Source of the DNA: CAWBQO01 sp963790965
GTDB taxonomy: Bacteria; Bacteroidota; Rhodothermia; Rhodothermales; DASSAV01
Direction: 5' to 3'
Length of the DNA stretch: 64,000 nt
Assembly: GCA_963790965.1 (NCBI GenBank)
Contig: CAWBQO010000002.1
Span: 186,001 to 250,000, forward strand
Part shown: positions 33,516-42,479 of the stretch, one piece after another
How positions within the stretch are numbered: position 1 is the stretch's first letter
Layout: each line of letters begins with the position of its first letter
Program-made: the position numbers and the translations under genes
The notes under the pieces: model-generated
Told to the model about the DNA's origin: nothing
What the model saw: only the letters and a program-made list of their open reading frames with translations
Databases searched by the model: none

Positions 33516-35006
33516 ATGCCCGATGATCCCACCAAAACGTTGCCTTCCCCGCGGCTTCCCTTCGCGACGAAAGGGTGGCTCGGGGCGATGTACGCTCTTT
33601 CCGCCGCCTTCCTCCTGCTGCGATTCGCAGCGCTGGAGGCCGACTTCCCGCGGGGAATAACTGCCTCGCGGGCGCTCTTCACGGATGAAGGCTGGTACGC
33701 GGGCGCTGCCATTCAGCAAACGCTGACGGGAAGTCCGCACGTGGAAGGCGGCTTCAACACGGCACCGCTGCTGCCGGTGTGGCCGCTCCTTCTCTGGCCT
33801 GTGTGGGCGATTACGGGCATGAGCTTCGCGAGTGCGCGCGCGCTGCACGCGCTGCTCGTCGTTGGGCTGATCGCCGCCACCGGCCGGCTTGCCTGGCGGC
33901 GCGGACGGCTCGCCGCGGCCTTGACGGTGCTGCTCCTGAGCACGAACTATTTTCTTTTCGCCTACAGCCGTCTGGCTTTGCTCGATCTGCCGATGCTCTT
34001 CTTCGTCGTGCTTGCACTACTCTCAGCGACGAGCGAGCGGCTGCGAGGACGTTGGTCCGGACCGCTGCTGTCCGCCGGCTTCCTGTTTCTGGGCGTTCTC
34101 ACCAAGACAACGGCCCTTTTCGCTCTGCCGGTACTGCTCTTCGCACTCTGGCAGCACGGCGCGAGGTGGCGAGAAGTTGCCGTCTGCGCCGGACTTGCGG
34201 CGGTCCTCGTCGTTGCCCATCAGATGGTTGCATGGCGGCTCTTTCCGGAGGACATGGCGTTCTTCCGGCAGCTCAATTTTCAGGATCGATTCGCGCTGCA
34301 GCCGGTGCCGGCTTTCCAAAGGCTCCTTCTCGGCGGATGGAAGGCGCTCGTTGCAGATCCTTTGCTATTTGGAGGAGGAGCGGCGTTGGCAGGCTCTGCC
34401 CTCGTCCTGTCGAAGGCGTTTCGGCGCGATCCGCTCGTCCGGCTGAGTCTCATGTGGGTAGCCTCCTACGCGGCTGTCCTTGCCATGACGCTCTACCAGC
34501 CTCCGAGGTATTTCCTGCCCCTTTTCGTTCCGGCTGCACTGCTGATTGCCGCCGCCGCGCAGTCATTCTTGGCGAAAAGGAAAGGCAAAGGAGTCCGCCT
34601 CGCCGCTGTAATCCTGATACTTCTTCTTATAGGGACAGGCAGCGTACGCGCCATCGCGTACGTGGCTGATCTGCACTATACCTTCCGAGATGCCGCCGCC
34701 GAGATTCGGCGGGTGGCGGAGCAGGATCACGGCGCGGGTTCATCTGCCGTTGTGCTCGGCGAGATGGCATCCACACTGGCCCTGGAAACGCACCTTCCGG
34801 GACTCCCTCCGCTCACGAGCGCCGCGCCGCTGGAGCGCCTGATCAGCCGGTACAATCCCGCCTATTATGTGGCGCTCGGTTCCGAACCCGCGGTTATGGC
34901 CGCGCTCGAGAAGCGGTACAGGGTGCAGCTTGTTCGGCAGTTCGCTGTGTTCGGGAATTATCATAACGGAGACGCCGCCTACCTCTACCGGCTCCTTCCG
35001 AGGTAA
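33516..35006 (+). CDS. GT-C glycosyltransferase (ArnT/Pmt-like, GT39/GT83 type)
   Basis: Polytopic membrane glycosyltransferase using a lipid-linked sugar donor. 496 residues with about 11 hydrophobic segments. The first periplasmic loop carries FTDEGWYAGAA, whose Asp-Glu pair matches the catalytic motif of the ArnT/protein O-mannosyltransferase fold. FAYSRLALLDLPMLF is a second typical block. Acceptor unknown: lipid A, protein or polysaccharide. ATG 33516 starts MPDDPTKTLP; an upstream ATG at 33423 would add 31 residues and is less likely. Confidence 0.85.
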   Translation: MPDDPTKTLPSPRLPFATKGWLGAMYALSAAFLLLRFAALEADFPRGITASRALFTDEGWYAGAAIQQTLTGSPHVEGGFNTAPLLPVWPLLLWPVWAITGMSFASARALHALLVVGLIAATGRLAWRRGRLAAALTVLLLSTNYFLFAYSRLALLDLPMLFFVVLALLSATSERLRGRWSGPLLSAGFLFLGVLTKTTALFALPVLLFALWQHGARWREVAVCAGLAAVLVVAHQMVAWRLFPEDMAFFRQLNFQDRFALQPVPAFQRLLLGGWKALVADPLLFGGGAALAGSALVLSKAFRRDPLVRLSLMWVASYAAVLAMTLYQPPRYFLPLFVPAALLIAAAAQSFLAKRKGKGVRLAAVILILLLIGTGSVRAIAYVADLHYTFRDAAAEIRRVAEQDHGAGSSAVVLGEMASTLALETHLPGLPPLTSAAPLERLISRYNPAYYVALGSEPAVMAALEKRYRVQLVRQFAVFGNYHNGDAAYLYRLLPR

Positions 35007-35150
35007 CGAGAGACTTGCGCGCCCCTCGTCATGGTTTATTCATGCTGCTTCGGAAACAAAAGGGCCGCACGATGATACTTTCGGCCTTGTCTGCCCGCGA
35101 GCGTCCGCTTTTGCATACAGGCACAGGGACAGGCATGCAGACAAATACAG

Positions 35151-35224
35151 GGCGCGGTAGCTCAGCTGGTTAGAGCGTCGGATTCATAACCCGGAGGTCG
35201 AGAGTTCAAGTCTCTCTCGCGCCA
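35151..35224 (+). tRNA. tRNA-Met (anticodon CAT, elongator type)
   Basis: Acceptor GGCGCGG pairs with TCGCGCC (last pair G-T), D-arm GCTCAGCTGGTTAGAGC, anticodon loop TTCATAA, T-arm around AGTTCAAGTCT, discriminator A. The paired 1-72 position argues against the initiator tRNA. tRNA-Ile2 (CAT read after lysidine modification) cannot be fully excluded. The anticodon stem TCGGA/CCCGG contains one mismatch next to the loop. Confidence 0.9.
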
Positions 35225-35233
35225 CACTCCTTT

Positions 35234-35263
35234 AAGCCCGTTCCTCTCATAGGGGACGGGCTT
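35234..35263 (+). terminator. Terminator after tRNA-Met
   Basis: 11-bp stem AAGCCCGTTCC/GGGACGGGCTT with one wobble (35234-35244 and 35253-35263), followed by TGCTTGT. Ten bases after the tRNA. Confidence 0.75.
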
Positions 35264-35382
35264 TGCTTGTGGGGGGATGGCGTGAGCGCGTCCGGGTAGA
35301 TTCGGAGGTCATTCCACGGATGCAGGTCGGCACCTGGAAGAGACCGCCCGGCGGGCTGGGGATCTGACCTCTGACCTTCCAA

Positions 35383-35389
35383 AAGGAGG
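35383..35389 (+). promoter_or_regulatory. Strong Shine-Dalgarno before a TTG upstream of the PQQ gene
   Basis: AAAAGGAGGT lies five bases before a TTG at 35396 that is in frame with the sugar dehydrogenase. Using it would add 43 Arg/Ser-rich residues before the lipoprotein signal. Either the true start is unusual or the site serves another purpose. Confidence 0.35.
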
Positions 35390-35524
35390 TGCGCCTTGCC
35401 TCTCCATCCGAGCGGCACCGGGAGCCGGGCTTTACGCAATCGTCGCAAGGCAGATAGAACCCGAAGCAGACGATGGCATGTGAGGGTGACCTACCGGTCT
35501 TCTCCCCACCCGACCCTCCTTCCA

Positions 35525-36676
35525 ATGTTGAACCGTCCTTTGCCGCTTGCGGTCGCGCTGACGCTCGTCCTGGGCTTTGCCGCCCCTCTCTCTGCCTGCA
35601 GCCAGCCCACCAATCTGGATCAGGTGGACTCGATGGAGTCCGACGCCGGTACGCTCGACGTAGAGAACGTCGCCGGCGGCCTGGAGCATCCCTGGGGGAT
35701 GGTGTTCTTGCCCGATGGCCGGGCACTCGTGACAGAGCGCGCCGGGCGGCTGCGCGTGCTTGGCACCGACGGGGGGCTCTCCGGCTCTGTCGAAGGAACG
35801 CCGGAGGTTTACGCTCAGGGACAGGGCGGGCTGCTCGACGTTGCGCTCGACCCGGACTTCGCAACCAATCAGTATGTTTACCTCTCCTACGCCGCGCCGG
35901 GGCCGGGAGGCCAGGCGGCCACGGCGCTCGGGCGCGGCAAGTGGACGGGTGAGGCGATAACGGACTTCGAACCCATCTATCTGCAGGAGCCGTGGATCAC
36001 GGGGCCAAATCACTTCGGCGGTCGCATCGTCTTCGACGGCGCAGGGCATCTCTTTCTCACGCAGGGCGAACGGTTCCAGTTCGAGCCGGCGCAAGATCTT
36101 TCCGTGCTGCTCGGGAAAGTCGTGCGGCTCAACCACGACGGGTCCGTACCGCAAGACAACCCTTTCGTCGGGCAGGAGAACGCGCGGCCGGAGATATGGA
36201 CGTATGGAAACCGCAACATCGAGGCGGGTGCCATCGACCCGGCGACGGGCGCGCTGTGGATCCTCGAAATGGGTCCGCTCGGCGGGGACGAGCTTAACCG
36301 GTTGGAGCCGGGCAAGAATTACGGCTGGCCTGTGGTCAGTTGGGGGAAGCACTACGACGGCAAGGAAATTCCTGATCCGCCCACGCGGCCCGAGTTTGCC
36401 GATGCAGCTTATCACTGGACACCCGTCATCTCGCCCTCCGGAATGGTCTTCTACACCGGCGACGTATTTGACGAGTGGAAAGGCAGTGCGCTCGTTGGCG
36501 GCCTGTCTTCTCAAGCACTCATCCGCATCGCGATCAATGGCACAGGGGCCACCGAGGCCGAGCGCCTGCCGATGGGCGCGCGCATCCGAGAGGTTGAGCA
36601 AGGCCCGGACGGCTTCATCTATGTGCTCACGGACAAAAGCGACGGCAACATCTGGCGAATCCGGCCCATGAAATGA
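35525..36676 (+). CDS. PQQ-dependent sugar dehydrogenase family lipoprotein
   Basis: Soluble glucose dehydrogenase-type beta-propeller (GSDH/YliI family), usually oxidising sugars with PQQ in the envelope. From ATG 35525 it has 383 residues, with a lipoprotein signal ending PLSACSQP. Core blocks: LEHPWGMVFLPDGRALVTERAG, GGLLDVALDPDF, HFGGRIVFDGAGHLFLTQGER, GNRNIEAGAIDP and GKNYGWPVVSWG. No PQQ synthesis genes are nearby, so PQQ would have to come from elsewhere, or the protein may not use it. See the note on an alternative TTG start. Confidence 0.88.
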   Translation: MLNRPLPLAVALTLVLGFAAPLSACSQPTNLDQVDSMESDAGTLDVENVAGGLEHPWGMVFLPDGRALVTERAGRLRVLGTDGGLSGSVEGTPEVYAQGQGGLLDVALDPDFATNQYVYLSYAAPGPGGQAATALGRGKWTGEAITDFEPIYLQEPWITGPNHFGGRIVFDGAGHLFLTQGERFQFEPAQDLSVLLGKVVRLNHDGSVPQDNPFVGQENARPEIWTYGNRNIEAGAIDPATGALWILEMGPLGGDELNRLEPGKNYGWPVVSWGKHYDGKEIPDPPTRPEFADAAYHWTPVISPSGMVFYTGDVFDEWKGSALVGGLSSQALIRIAINGTGATEAERLPMGARIREVEQGPDGFIYVLTDKSDGNIWRIRPMK

Positions 36677-36959
36677 GCGCGCTGGCACGGTGCCGGACTT
36701 CCTCGTTCTCGCAAAGCAACGAGCCTCCTTCCAACGGGCCAGGCACGCAAGCGACCTGCGCTGAAGTCAGTGAGGATCGTCTACGCTCCGGGACAGGGCG
36801 CGCAGAGGTCTAAAGTGCCTGCCGCCGTTAACGCTGCCGTGGCCTCTTTCCGAGCGGACGTGCCCCGATCTGCTTCCGGTTACCGCATGAGCGGCATATG
36901 TTCGCTGGGGACAAACCCGGCCGAGCGAAGCAGCCGTGCCGATGGCCCGCCCATGCGGC

Positions 36960-37679
36960 TTACCTGAGCTTGACGGCTACGCCGTAGTAGTTGTTTACGG
37001 CGCCGAGCACTTCATACTCCCGGTACGTGGTCTGGATGAACTCCGAAAAGGCGCGGAACTCGTGGTGAGGGACGTTGAACTCGTCGAAGAAGAGCACGTC
37101 GCCGGGCCTCAGGTGCGGGTGGAGTGCGCCGAGCACGAAGGCGGTGGCGCTGTAGAGGTCTGCATCGAGATGGACGATCTTACGCCGGGTGAGCGGGACA
37201 TCTCTTAGAAAAGGATGCAGCGTCTGCTGGAAAAGGCCTGAATAAAAGGTGCAACGCGAATCGTTCAGGTCGGGCGGACGGTTTCCGGCGGACATGCTGC
37301 CCTTCTTGAACGGTCCCCAATCCTCAGGAAGGCCGGTGAAGGTGTCAAACCCGTAGAACCGCGCTTCCGGGTGTCGGATAGCGCCCGTCCACCAGCGGAA
37401 GGAAGTCCCCGCGGCTACGCCGAACTCGAGGTAATCGACTGGCGCGTCAAGCCCCTCGCGCTCCAGAACGAAGCGGTACAGCTCTTCGCGCCGCTCGTAG
37501 TCAAAGTCGAGCGTATAGTAGTCGTTGAACGGCAGTTGCCGGTGGGCACGAATCCAGCGTGAGAGCTTTCCCATGAGAAGCAGCCGGTCGAGCGCGCTCG
37601 TGACCGGTTGCAGGAGAAGGTCCACGCGCGAGGCAAAGAACCACCCTTTGAACAAGCTTCTCGGACGAATGCGCCCCAT
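36960..37679 (-). CDS. TylF/MycF-like class I SAM methyltransferase
   Basis: 239 residues. The SAM-binding motif appears as VDYLEFGVAAGTSF near residue 85, followed by FYGFDTFTGLPEDW and IVHLDADLYSATAFVLGAL, typical of the macrocin/mycinamicin O-methyltransferase family. LFFDEFN supplies metal-binding acidic residues. In non-antibiotic genomes such genes usually act on surface polysaccharide sugars (inference). It follows kbl by 18 bp on the same strand but has no obvious link to threonine breakdown. Confidence 0.87.
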   Translation of the reverse strand: MGRIRPRSLFKGWFFASRVDLLLQPVTSALDRLLLMGKLSRWIRAHRQLPFNDYYTLDFDYERREELYRFVLEREGLDAPVDYLEFGVAAGTSFRWWTGAIRHPEARFYGFDTFTGLPEDWGPFKKGSMSAGNRPPDLNDSRCTFYSGLFQQTLHPFLRDVPLTRRKIVHLDADLYSATAFVLGALHPHLRPGDVLFFDEFNVPHHEFRAFSEFIQTTYREYEVLGAVNNYYGVAVKLR

Positions 37680-37697
37680 CGTGCTCCTCCGGACAAA

Positions 37698-38897
37698 TTA
37701 AACTGGCTTCCCGATGACCCCGAGTGCCTTTCCCACCTTCTCGAATGCGTCGAGCGCCTGCTCGATGTGCTCCCGCTCATGCGCCGCCGAAATCTGCACG
37801 CGGATGCGCGCTTGCCCTTTCGGAACGACCGGGAAACTGAATCCGATGGCGTAAATGCCTTCATTCAGCAGATCGGTCGCCATTGTCTGCGCAAGCCGGG
37901 CATCGTAGAGCATGATCGGGACGATCGGGTGAACGCCCGGGCGGATGTCAAACCCGCGCTCGGTCATGCCCGTGCGGAAGCGGCGCGTGCTCTCCTCCAG
38001 CCGGTCGCGAAGGGCCGTCGTGCCGGAGAGCCTGTCGAGCACGCGGATGGTGGTGTATGCGATGACGGGCGCGAGGGTGTTGGAGAAGAGGTACGGACGC
38101 GAACGCTGGCGCAGCAGATCCACGACCTCCCGGCTCGCGGCCGTAAAGCCGCCGGATGCGCCGCCAAGCGCTTTTCCGAGCGTACTCGTCACCACGTCCA
38201 CGCGGTCCATAACCCCGCAGTGTTCGATGGCCCCCCGGCCGGTCGGTCCGAAGAAGCCGGTGGCGTGGCTGTCGTCGACCATCACGAGCGCGTCGTAGCG
38301 GTCGGCAAGATCGCAAATGTCCGCAAGGCGCGCAACGTCGCCATCCATGCTGAAAACGCCGTCGGTGGCGATCATGCGGATGGGCGCGGACTGCGTGCTC
38401 TTCAGAATATCCTCCAACTCAGCCATGTCGCTGTGCGCGTAGCGGAAGCGCTGCGCCTTGCAAAGCCGCACGCCGTCTATGATACTGGCGTGGTTGAGCT
38501 GGTCGCTAATGATCGCGCACTCCTCGTCGAGCAGCGTTTCGAACAGACCTGCATTGGCGTCAAAGCAGGACGAGTAGAGAATGGCATCCTCCTGTCCGAC
38601 GAACGCGGCGATCTTCGCTTCGAGTTCTTTGTGAACGTCCTGCGTGCCGCAGATAAAGCGAACGGACGACATCCCGAAGCCGTACCGCTCCAGTCCCTCT
38701 TGCGCCGCGCGCACGAGATCCGGATCATCGGCGAGACCGAGGTAATTGTTGGCGCAAAAGTTCAGCACCTCCCGGTCCGGTCGAACGCGTATCTGCGCCG
38801 CCTGCGGCGAGGTGATGACGCGCTCTTGCTTGTAGAGGCCCGCGTCTCGAATGGACTGCAACTCGGATTCGAAACGGCGGTTTGCGGAGTCTTGCAT
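37698..38897 (-). CDS. kbl: Glycine C-acetyltransferase (2-amino-3-ketobutyrate CoA ligase)
   Basis: PLP enzyme that converts 2-amino-3-ketobutyrate plus CoA to glycine and acetyl-CoA. 399 residues from ATG 38897. CANNYLGLADDPDLV, RFICGTQDVHKELE, DDSHATGFFGPTGRG and STLGKALGGASGG (PLP Lys near 245) are diagnostic. It follows the SDR-type threonine dehydrogenase on the same strand with a 35-bp gap, completing the threonine-to-glycine route. The N-terminal extension upstream of ATG 38897 is rejected. Confidence 0.96.
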   Translation of the reverse strand: MQDSANRRFESELQSIRDAGLYKQERVITSPQAAQIRVRPDREVLNFCANNYLGLADDPDLVRAAQEGLERYGFGMSSVRFICGTQDVHKELEAKIAAFVGQEDAILYSSCFDANAGLFETLLDEECAIISDQLNHASIIDGVRLCKAQRFRYAHSDMAELEDILKSTQSAPIRMIATDGVFSMDGDVARLADICDLADRYDALVMVDDSHATGFFGPTGRGAIEHCGVMDRVDVVTSTLGKALGGASGGFTAASREVVDLLRQRSRPYLFSNTLAPVIAYTTIRVLDRLSGTTALRDRLEESTRRFRTGMTERGFDIRPGVHPIVPIMLYDARLAQTMATDLLNEGIYAIGFSFPVVPKGQARIRVQISAAHEREHIEQALDAFEKVGKALGVIGKPV

Positions 38898-38932
38898 GGC
38901 AGGATGAGGGGCTTGTTGCCGGCACGTCACGG

Positions 38933-39892
38933 CTACTTTTGAACGGACGGGAGGGTAGGACGAAGGTTGTTGATCATGTCCTCGATCATCTGCGGGACGG
39001 TGAACGCGGGCTGCCATCCCCAGTCCTCTTTCGCTGCCCTATCGTCGATGGAGTTGGGCCACGAGTCGGCGATGGCCTGCCGCTCGTCCGGCGCGTAGGC
39101 GCAAGAGAAACCGGGCACCCGCGCGGCAATTCCTTTCGAAAGTTCCTCCGCCGTGAAGCTGAATGCGCCAAGATTGTAGCTCGTCCGCACGGAAAGGCGC
39201 GACGGGTCGGCCTGCATCAACTCGATGGTTGCGCGGATGGCATCCGGCATATACATCATCGGGAGGCGCGTGCCGGGCTTCAGAAAGCAGGTGTACGCGC
39301 CGTCCCGCAGCGCGGCATGGAAGATCTCGACCGCGTAGTCCGTCGTCCCGCCGCCCGGAGGCGTCTTGTAGGAGATGATGCCGGGATAGCGGAGGCTGCG
39401 CACGTCGACACCGTAGCGGTCGAAGTAATAGCGGCAGAGCAGCTCGCCGGAGACTTTGGTTACGCCGTAGATCGTCGTGGGGTCGAGCACCGTGTGCTGC
39501 GGCGCGCGCTCCCGAGGCGTGCGCGGGCCGAACACGGCAATCGAACTCGGCCAGAAAACGCGAAGACCATAGATGCGCGCGGCGTCAAGGACGTGTTTCA
39601 GCCCGTCCATGTTGACGCTCCAGGCGAGGTCCACGTCCCGCTCTCCGGTGGCAGACAAGAGCGAGGCGAGGTGCATCACGGTGTCGATGCGGTACTCCTC
39701 GATGAGGCGGAGTAGCGCTCCCCGGTCGCGCACGTCGAGCGCGCGGAAAGGCACGCCACCGCGGCCGTTCTGGTGAGGCGGCGGCCGCAGGTCGGTGGCG
39801 AGCAGAAAGGGCTTGGATGGCAGCGCGCAGAGCGCTTCAACGAGATCGGTCCCGATCTGTCCGTTGGCACCGGTAACGAGGATTCTATTCAT
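38933..39892 (-). CDS. SDR-type L-threonine 3-dehydrogenase
   Basis: NAD-dependent oxidation of L-threonine to 2-amino-3-ketobutyrate. 319 residues of the extended SDR (NAD epimerase-like) fold: ILVTGANGQIG at the N-terminus, VFWPSSIAVFG with the catalytic Ser, and TTIYGVTKVSGE with Tyr-Lys. RSLRYPGIISYKTPPGGGT is the block that separates this TDH group from sugar epimerases. Adjacent kbl consumes the product, which strongly supports the assignment. Different from the zinc-type Tdh of Escherichia coli. Confidence 0.93.
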   Translation of the reverse strand: MNRILVTGANGQIGTDLVEALCALPSKPFLLATDLRPPPHQNGRGGVPFRALDVRDRGALLRLIEEYRIDTVMHLASLLSATGERDVDLAWSVNMDGLKHVLDAARIYGLRVFWPSSIAVFGPRTPRERAPQHTVLDPTTIYGVTKVSGELLCRYYFDRYGVDVRSLRYPGIISYKTPPGGGTTDYAVEIFHAALRDGAYTCFLKPGTRLPMMYMPDAIRATIELMQADPSRLSVRTSYNLGAFSFTAEELSKGIAARVPGFSCAYAPDERQAIADSWPNSIDDRAAKEDWGWQPAFTVPQMIEDMINNLRPTLPSVQK

Positions 39893-39989
39893 GCAGCCGC
39901 GCGCGTTGCACGGGAGAAAATGGAGACACGCAAACGGGGTTCGAGGCGGAAGATACGGGTTTAGCGCGTTGCGGTTTATGGATTATCCA

Positions 39990-40937
39990 TCACTTTACAT
40001 CGCGCGGGCCGCCGGCGGCCTCATCCCGCCTCTTTCGGACATATGACGAGGGCGTGACCATGTAGAGGATGCCGCCGAGCACGAGCAGTCCTCCGGGAAG
40101 CACCCACACCGATGGACGCTCGCCGAGGAGGACAGCCGCCGCCACCGTCGCGAAGACTGGGATAAGGAGGCGGATCGTGGTCGTGAGCACGGACGGCAGT
40201 CGCCGCGACGCGATGCCGTAGGCGACGGTCGGTATGGCTGTTGACGCGACCGCAAGCAAGAGCAGAATCGGCAGGTTAACGGACGACGCTCGCGGGATTC
40301 CACCCGCCTCGAACCCGAGCACCATGCCGCCGAGAAGAGCGCCGCCGAGAAGGAAAGCGAGCAGCGACACCGCCGTGGCGTCGGGCGAAGCGCCCTTCGC
40401 TTCGAGCGCGCGGAACCCGTCCGTGTACACCGCTGCCGAAGCGGAGCAGGTGAGCGCAAGGGCATGACCGAACACGCGCGCCCAGCCGGTTCCTCCGCCG
40501 GTCGATAGGCCCGGCAGGACTACCACCATCACGCCGAGTAGCGCCACGAGCGCTCCGAGGCATTCTTGTCGCTGCGGGCGCAGTCCGCGCCGGCGCTCGA
40601 GAAGCAGCGAAAAGGCGGGCGAGATGCTCATCGCGAGCGCCATCTCCCCAACCGGTGCCAGTTGGTAGGCCGAAACGGCGGTGATGTAGTAAACGACAAA
40701 CAGTCCGGCGAGCCACCATGCCACCGGCCGCCGTACCGCCGCGAGGAGTCCGCGCCTGAAGTCCGGCACGATGAGCATGACCGGGCCGAGCACGAGCGCG
40801 GCCAGCAGAAGCCTCGCCGAGGTGACAAAGAAAGGCGACAGGCCCGGCAGCAGCTTTACGAACACGCCCGTTATGCCCCACGTGGGCACCGTGAGGAGCG
40901 AGGCGAACAAACCTTTTCCGTCCACCGGAACGCGCAC
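39990..40937 (-). CDS. EamA/DMT superfamily permease
   Basis: 315 residues with about ten hydrophobic helices in two EamA repeats (first WGITGVFVKLLPGLSPFF; second from about residue 155). LAPVGEMALAMSISPAFSLLLERR sits at the end of repeat one. The start is a GTG at 40937, the first codon that leaves a sensible short N-terminus. Substrate unknown. It is divergent from the SHOCT-like gene, 60 bp away, and about 100 bp upstream of tdh on the same strand. Confidence 0.9.
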   Translation of the reverse strand: MRVPVDGKGLFASLLTVPTWGITGVFVKLLPGLSPFFVTSARLLLAALVLGPVMLIVPDFRRGLLAAVRRPVAWWLAGLFVVYYITAVSAYQLAPVGEMALAMSISPAFSLLLERRRGLRPQRQECLGALVALLGVMVVVLPGLSTGGGTGWARVFGHALALTCSASAAVYTDGFRALEAKGASPDATAVSLLAFLLGGALLGGMVLGFEAGGIPRASSVNLPILLLLAVASTAIPTVAYGIASRRLPSVLTTTIRLLIPVFATVAAAVLLGERPSVWVLPGGLLVLGGILYMVTPSSYVRKRRDEAAGGPRDVK

Positions 40938-40997
40938 GTTCTATAGCGTATCTAAGTCTGATTCAAACAAAGTCAGCGCCGTCGGCCCGGCAGCCCC

Positions 40998-41570
40998 ATG
41001 GAAGAACTCATCCGCGAACTGATTCCGCACGCCCCGCACCTCGGGCTTTACGTCACGCCCGACCTTCCAAAAGACAAGCTGAGGAATGCCCTGCGGGATT
41101 ACGGCGAGTCGCTGAGCGAAGCCGACGTGCTGGCGCTTTACGATGCCACCTTGATCGGCAATGCCAAAGATGGCGCCTTACTGACGCGCGACGGCATCAC
41201 CTTCCAGAACAACGACTTTTCGGCGGCACAGACCGTCCGCTACACCGACATCGTTCGCATAGATGCGCGAAAAAAGCTGCTCGGCGGACGCAAAATCAAT
41301 ATCGAGGTTAACCGCGGTCGCGCCACGGTTGCGGTCTCCGTTGACTTTTCCGCCCACGGAACGGCAGCGGATTATGTGGCGCGGTTTCTCCAGGAGGCTT
41401 TGCTGCGCGGCGCGGCCGAGGAAATGGATACGCCCTTGCGCGGCTCGATCTCGACCCGTTCCGGCAGCGACCTTGCCGCCTTAACGGACGCTTTCGACGG
41501 CTTGCTTGAAGACGGCAAGCTCACCGAAGAAGATTACGAAGCGTTGCTCGCCTTCGCTCGCAGCCGCTGA
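40998..41570 (+). CDS. Hypothetical protein with PH-like and SHOCT-like parts
   Basis: 190 residues, cytoplasmic by composition. The first 135 residues contain a beta-rich stretch (DGALLTRDGITFQNNDFSA, then VRYTDIVRIDARKKLLGG) that looks like a bacterial PH-type domain. The last 40 residues (LTDAFDGLLEDGKLTEEDYEALLAFARSR) resemble a short C-terminal SHOCT helix pair. Domain names are by pattern only. Monocistronic; a symmetric terminator separates it from tpiA. Confidence 0.75.
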   Translation: MEELIRELIPHAPHLGLYVTPDLPKDKLRNALRDYGESLSEADVLALYDATLIGNAKDGALLTRDGITFQNNDFSAAQTVRYTDIVRIDARKKLLGGRKINIEVNRGRATVAVSVDFSAHGTAADYVARFLQEALLRGAAEEMDTPLRGSISTRSGSDLAALTDAFDGLLEDGKLTEEDYEALLAFARSR

Positions 41571-41579
41571 GAGAGAACG

Positions 41580-41618
41580 GGGCAGCGTTCCCGACCGGGT
41601 TGACCGGGAACGCTGCCC
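41580..41618. terminator. Bidirectional terminator
   Basis: Perfect 14-bp stem GGGCAGCGTTCCCG/CGGGAACGCTGCCC (41580-41593 and 41605-41618), lying between the convergent stops of the SHOCT-like gene and tpiA. Only short T-runs follow on either strand. Confidence 0.8.
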
Positions 41619-41624
41619 TTCTCG

Positions 41625-42374
41625 CTACGCCTTCTCGCCTGCCGCGACGATCTGCAGGAACTCGTCGGCCTTGAGCGCTGCTCCGCCGATGAGACCGCCA
41701 TTCACGTCCGGCTGCGACAGAAGCTCGTCGGCATTGCTGCCCTTCATGCTGCCGCCGTAGAGAATGTCGATGCCCTTGCCGGTCGTCTCGCCAAAAATCT
41801 GTGTGAGAAGGCCGCGGATGAAAGCGTGAACTTCCTGCGCCTGCTCGGCCGAGGCCGTCCGGCCGGTGCCAATGGCCCAGACCGGCTCATAGGCAACCAC
41901 GAGCGCATCCGGTCCATCGATCTTGACACCCTTCAGTCCACCCTCGACCTGCCGCCGCACGACGCGCTCCACCTGATCGGATTCGCGCTCCTCCAGCGTC
42001 TCGCCGACGCAGACGATAGGAATCAAGCCGGCGGAGAGCGCCTTCTGCACCTTCTTGTTGACACCCTCGTCCGTCTCGCCAAAATACTGCCGCCGCTCGG
42101 AGTGGCCGAGGATCACGTACGTGCAGCCCGCTGCCTTCAGCATGGACGCCGACACTTCGCCGGTGAAGGCACCCTTGTCCTCGAAGTGCATGTTCTGAGC
42201 GCCGAGGCTCACGTTTGATCCTTTCAGCGCCTCGGCGACAGGAACCAGCGAGAGAAAGGGCGGGCATACGGCCACATGAATCTTGTCGCTCTCGACCCCT
42301 TTTGCGACGGCGCGAGCCAGATCGGCGGCGTCGGCGGGGTTCGTGTTCATCTTCCAGTTTCCGGCGATTAACAT
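41625..42374 (-). CDS. tpiA: Triosephosphate isomerase
   Basis: Interconverts dihydroxyacetone phosphate and glyceraldehyde 3-phosphate in glycolysis. 249 residues, standard length. GNWKMN (catalytic Lys), LGHSERRQYFGE (catalytic His), AYEPVWAIGTG (catalytic Glu) and YGGSMKGSNA with GLIGGAAL (phosphate binding) are all intact. ATG 42374 is the canonical start MLIAGNWKMN. It follows the TlpA-like gene direction after a 105-bp gap. Confidence 0.98.
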   Translation of the reverse strand: MLIAGNWKMNTNPADAADLARAVAKGVESDKIHVAVCPPFLSLVPVAEALKGSNVSLGAQNMHFEDKGAFTGEVSASMLKAAGCTYVILGHSERRQYFGETDEGVNKKVQKALSAGLIPIVCVGETLEERESDQVERVVRRQVEGGLKGVKIDGPDALVVAYEPVWAIGTGRTASAEQAQEVHAFIRGLLTQIFGETTGKGIDILYGGSMKGSNADELLSQPDVNGGLIGGAALKADEFLQIVAAGEKA

Positions 42375-42479
42375 AGAATTAGGCTTCGGTTTGCGTGATT
42401 GGTCGAGTTTAAGGCCAGCCGTAATTAACGGGACAGCGCGCCGTGATAGTGTGAATACCGCTCGAAGGCGGCAGCTTTC

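Noticed and set aside
35151..35224. tRNA-Ile2 (CAT) instead of tRNA-Met
   Set aside because: The body resembles elongator tRNA-Met more; only detection of TilS identity elements would settle it, so I kept Met.
36770..36967. 65-aa open frame after the PQQ-type gene
   Set aside because: No ribosome-binding site or recognisable pattern, and it overlaps the methyltransferase end.
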